Part shown: positions 60,298 through 64,000 of the stretch, one piece after another
How the letters are laid out: the number at the start of each line of letters is the position of its first letter
Position numbering within the stretch: the first letter of the stretch is position 1
Assembly (NCBI GenBank): GCA_002189035.1
Contig: CM007992.1
Location: 3,348,001-3,412,000, forward strand
Source of the DNA: Utricularia gibba
Lineage: Eukaryota; Streptophyta; Magnoliopsida; Lamiales; Lentibulariaceae
Direction of reading: 5' to 3'
DNA length: 64,000 nt
The notes under the pieces: generated by a model
Seen by the model: only the letters and a program-made list of their open reading frames with translations
What the model was told of the DNA's origin: nothing
The model's database searches: none
Made by a program: the position numbers and the translations under genes

Positions 60298-61798
60298 ATG
60301 GGAAGCAATGGAGGAACTAACTATGGATCATACACATATGAAGATCTCGAGAGGGAGCCCTACTGGCCTTCAGAAAAGCTCCGGATTTCCATAACAGGGG
60401 CTGGTGGATTCATTGCTTCTCACATCGCAAGGCGACTGAAGAGTGAAGGCCATTACATCATCGCATCCGACTGGAAGAAGAACGAGCATATGACAGAGGA
60501 CATGTTTTGCCATGAATTCCATCTTGTGGATCTGAGGGTGATGGATAATTGTCTGAAAGTTACCCTGGGAGCCGACCATGTCTTCAACCTTGCGGCCGAC
60601 ATGGGAGGCATGGGCTTCATCCAGTCCAACCACTCCGTCATCATGTACAACAATACCATGATCAGCTTCAACATGATAGAGGCTGCAAGGATCAATGGAG
60701 TGAAGAGGTATTTCTGTCATCTTACTGTGCCGCTTGCCTTCCTGAATTCATCATAAGATGGAGAGCTGAAATCAGTTTATTTGGCTTTAGGTTCTTTTAT
60801 GCTTCTAGTGCCTGTATTTACCCTGAGTTTAAGCAGCTGGATACAAATGTGAGCTTGAAAGAGTCTGATGCCTGGCCTGCTGAGGTTCTGCTTTTTTTCT
60901 AAGAACTTAACCCCCTGAATTCCCTCCTTCCCTGGCTTATCTTCATTCTCCCCCATGGCGTAGCCTCAAGATGCATATGGGCTGGAGAAACTGGCAAGTG
61001 AGGAAATCTGCAAACACTACAACAAGGACTTCGGAATTGAGTGCAGGATTGGCAGGTTTCATAACATCTATGGCCCCTTCGGTACATGGAAAGGTGCTCT
61101 ATCCACTTCGTCCCATTTCCTTACTCACAAAGCCATCGAATAATACTCGGATGTGTGTTCCAGGTGGGCGGGAGAAGGCCCCAGCTGCGTTCTGCAGGAA
61201 GGCCATTACATCTGCTGATAAGTTTGAAATGTGGGGAGATGGCCTGCAAACACGATCCTTTACCTTCATAGACGAATGCGTTGAAGGAGTCTTGAGGTAC
61301 GAGCCCTTCCTGTCAGATCCCACCCCCATCTTCACCAGTCTTCTGAACCGCCAATTCTTTCCAGATTAACGAGATCGGACTTCCGAGAGCCGGTGAACAT
61401 CGGAAGCGACGAAATGGTGAGCATGAACGAAATGGCTGAAATCGTTCTGGGGTTTGAGAACAAGCATGTCACGATTCAGCACATCCCCGGACCGGAGGGC
61501 GTGCGTGGTCGGAACTCCGACAACACCCTCATCAAGGAAAAGCTCGGGTGGGCTCCGTCTATGAAGCTCAAGGTACAGACTTTGCATTCAAAAGGCTACC
61601 CGTTACCTGCATTACAGCTCATGGGCGGCGCGTGTTGGTGCAGGATGGGCTGAGGATCACCTACTTTTGGATCAAGGAGCAGATAGAGAAGGAGAAAGCG
61701 AAGGGCCTGGACTTGTCCGCGTACGCCTCCTCCAAAGTCGTGGGTACGCAAGCCCGGTCCAACTCGGCTCTCTGCGCGCCGCCGATGGCAAGGAATGA
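60298..61798 (+). CDS. GME: GDP-D-mannose 3',5'-epimerase
   Basis: Converts GDP-D-mannose to GDP-L-galactose (and GDP-L-gulose) in the cytosol, a step of plant vitamin C and cell-wall sugar synthesis. Exons: 60298-60707, 60791-60884, 60964-61093, 61164-61296, 61365-61572 and 61644-61798. Extended SDR fold: NAD-binding GAGGFIASHIARRL near residue 35, NLAADMGGMGFIQSNHS, the active-site region SSACIYPEFKQ and catalytic YGLEK (YxxxK), RFHNIYGPFGTWKGGREKAP, RSFTFIDECVEGVLRL and EGVRGRNSDNTLI. At the end, one more C in the run 61753-61755 gives the family ending GTQAPVQLGSLRAADGKE and stop at 61796-61798, 376 residues (377 in Arabidopsis). As written, the frame instead runs on to 61871. Confidence 0.95.
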
Positions 61799-64000
61799 AC
61801 GAAGGAACAACACCGCAACACGCTTGTCGATTCCATTCCATGTTGTGATTTTGGATGAAATAACGAGCTGAATTTAATATTATAAACACTAAAACTAATT
61901 ATTAATATTTTCAATTTTTTAAAAAATTATTAAATCGAATTTAGTAAATCATGATTTTAGTGCTTTTTATTTCCTATGAAAAAAGGTATTATTTCACTGT
62001 AAAAAGGAGGAGAAAAAAGCTAAATAACTGTAGGAATATGGAAGATAACTCAGATGGCGAGAGTCCATCGTAGGGAAGATAGGGTGAAGATCACCGTATC
62101 AAATCCCCCGCCTCCCATCACCACCGTCCACGTGTGCGTCTGTTGGTGTGAGAGAAACTTTGCAAGGATTTAAACCTTCGTAGGTTAAAATTAATTACAT
62201 TTAGCCTCTCTTTAAAATAAATTATTTTATTAAAATAAATTCAAAAGTTCTAAAGTGGTTTTATTTTTAAAAATTAATTTCAATTATAATTACATAATAT
62301 ATAATTATTTAGATATAAATAATTCAAATTTTTGGTCGCCACAACAAAACTAATTTCCCTCTCTTTGTTATGGTTTGAGAACATGATACATAGATTTAAT
62401 ATTTTTTAGAAAAAAGGTAATTTAAAAATTATATTTCGGTGCTTTAAGATAAAGACGAAAAGGGGCCCACGCGTGGCTCTGGGCAATTCATGTGGGTCCC
62501 ACCGACCCCCTCAGGACACAGTCCTCGTCAGCTTTTTATAATCATTGGGAGGAGGGAGGAAGGAATATGATGCTCGCCGGCCCACCAAAAGCTGACTGAG
62601 CCTCTCAACTGTAAAGACTAAAGTGAGATTAGGCTTCCTCTAATTCCTCCCTAATCTTAATTACGTGCACGTTTTCACACCAGATTCGGACCACTAATTA
62701 CCAACCGCTAATCATAATTAAATCACACCCCTTCACATTTTAGTAAAATAGAATCATTCACAATTTACCTAAAAAATTAATACTAAAATAGATCCTTTAT
62801 TTTCATAAATATAATATACCTATCGAATTTTCTAATCACTTCAAAACTTAGAGAATTGGATGCCCCGCAAAAGCCTGGTGTGATTCCATGGTATTGTTTG
62901 CGATACCAAATTAGAGGTGTGGGTTATGAAATAACGCAAATGTCTTATCAAAGAATTAGAATCAAAATCATCTAATTTGCGTATTTGGGTAGCGAAACAA
63001 TCCATTCATGGGAATCGAAATTTAGGGGGGCTCAAGTGGGTTCATGGGAACTCAAAGGTGTGAGGGCATGTATACAAATTTTAATTCAATATATGAAATA
63101 GATTGTACTAATGATTAAATCATCTTTATACTGTTAATTAAGTGAAGGTAATATCACAAAATAATTTTTCAATCATTATTTTAAATCATAAAAAAAATTA
63201 AATCACTTGTACAAACAGTTAGTAGTGTTGACTCTTCGATAATGATTGAATTATTTTTTAATGATATTTATTAAATAATGAATGGAGGATTATTTTTTAT
63301 ATTCTAGTTAAATTAAAAACGACTAAATCAAGATGGTTAGGAGGATGGGTGACGTAAGATGCGTATAGTGGTAAAAATGTAAATTGATGTTCTGCAGTGC
63401 AGTGGAATTATTGAGAGAGAGAGAGAACAAGGACATATCCGTCCATGGAAAAATTCCAACCTTTACCGCTTTTTTTTGTTCTTTTCTTTGTTTGGAATGA
63501 CCGGAATTAATTAAATTTTATATAAAAAAAAGCAAGAAAAAAATCAAGCAGACTCTTGATTAAAAGGAAAATTCTCTATATTTTATTTGAAAATTAATTA
63601 TTATGTTCATTTTCTAGTAGATTTTATTTTTTCGTGTTTTCCATTTTAGTATTTTACCTCATTTTTTTAAAAAAATCAAATTATTATAAAAATAATAATT
63701 CACGCCGTACGAGGTGGCACGAGTCCTGGCCCCACTTGCGTATTTATAATTTTCTGCGCCCTTTTCAGTGTGCCCGGAAACCCAGAAAACTTCAAGGATA
63801 CGACGTCGCAGGGCCTCGTGTAACGTTTCCTCGCGTGGATAAAAGAGTATTTTTTTTAATAAAAATAATTACGTCCCTTTCCCGAAGGTGTGTAATTCCT
63901 TTTCTAACCTCCACTTTTGACTTTCGGATAAAGAAGCTGAGAAGAAAGGGAAACTTAGCTTTCTTTCGAACACAAGTGCTGCTAATCATGGTCCAAATCG
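61799..64000. other. Gene-free AT-rich end of the window
   Basis: GME 3' UTR first, then AT-rich DNA. A GC-richer stretch at 62460-62640 holds GGGCCCAC and GTGGGTCCCACC, and a GA tract lies at 63414-63427. No gene, RNA or repeat with clear borders is seen; the last 250 bases could be promoter of a gene beyond the edge. Confidence 0.4.

Noticed and set aside
60370-60720. Minus-strand open frame of 116 codons
   Set aside because: Antisense shadow of the first GME exon.

Overview
This window is nuclear DNA of a flowering plant, almost certainly a eudicot. Genes are multi-exon with GT/AG introns, intergenic DNA is AT-rich, and the families are plant-specific (ALOG, AP2/ERF, Aux/IAA, CCT, PHO1, ethylene receptor) along with plant-type Copia, LINE and MITE elements. 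I cannot name the species. No prokaryotic, organellar, CRISPR or tRNA feature was seen.

Layout from left to right. A CCT-domain transcription factor gene (911-2244, +) is followed by gene-poor AT-rich DNA holding a 1.08 kb foldback element (5711-6792). Next come a 14-exon PHO1-type phosphate exporter gene (7077-11134, +), the small spliceosomal SF3B5 gene (11863-12303, -), an NDR-type AGC kinase gene (13349-16851, -) and a PMT8-like pectin-type methyltransferase gene (19042-21502, -). An ALOG/LSH developmental regulator gene (24963-31037, -) is split in its second exon by a complete 5,351-bp Copia retrotransposon (25277-30627) with apparently identical LTRs and a 5-bp target duplication. Then come an armadillo-repeat protein gene (32603-34254, +), an ADF6-like actin depolymerizing factor gene (35178-36188, +) and a small group IX ERF gene with an EDLL-like motif (37979-38344, -).

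The stretch 38.6-48.1 kb is a tandem segmental duplication. Each unit carries a RING-H2 gene and an At4g14450-like gene. The left unit stops inside its At4g14450-like copy and holds a MITE that the right unit lacks. The right unit holds a 5'-truncated LINE. Beyond it lie a divergent subfamily II ethylene receptor gene (48374-50332, -), an Aux/IAA gene (51775-52777, -), an EDEM-type GH47 mannosidase gene (54169-58628, -) and a GDP-mannose 3',5'-epimerase gene (60298-61798, +).

These are unrelated neighbouring plant genes, not an operon or pathway cluster. Four observations stand out. (1) The ALOG gene is disrupted by a very young Copia insertion. (2) The ethylene receptor has Leu where ETR1 has Pro36 (the substitution of tomato Never-ripe) and Asn where ETR1 has the copper ligand His69. 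(3) The left duplication unit gives a filled site and the right unit the empty site of one MITE. (4) Eight one-base losses, all in G or C runs, break otherwise well-conserved genes; this pattern looks like consensus error rather than eight independent mutations. Exon models were built by hand from splice sites and checked by reading-frame arithmetic; family names rest on recognised motifs, not on a database search.
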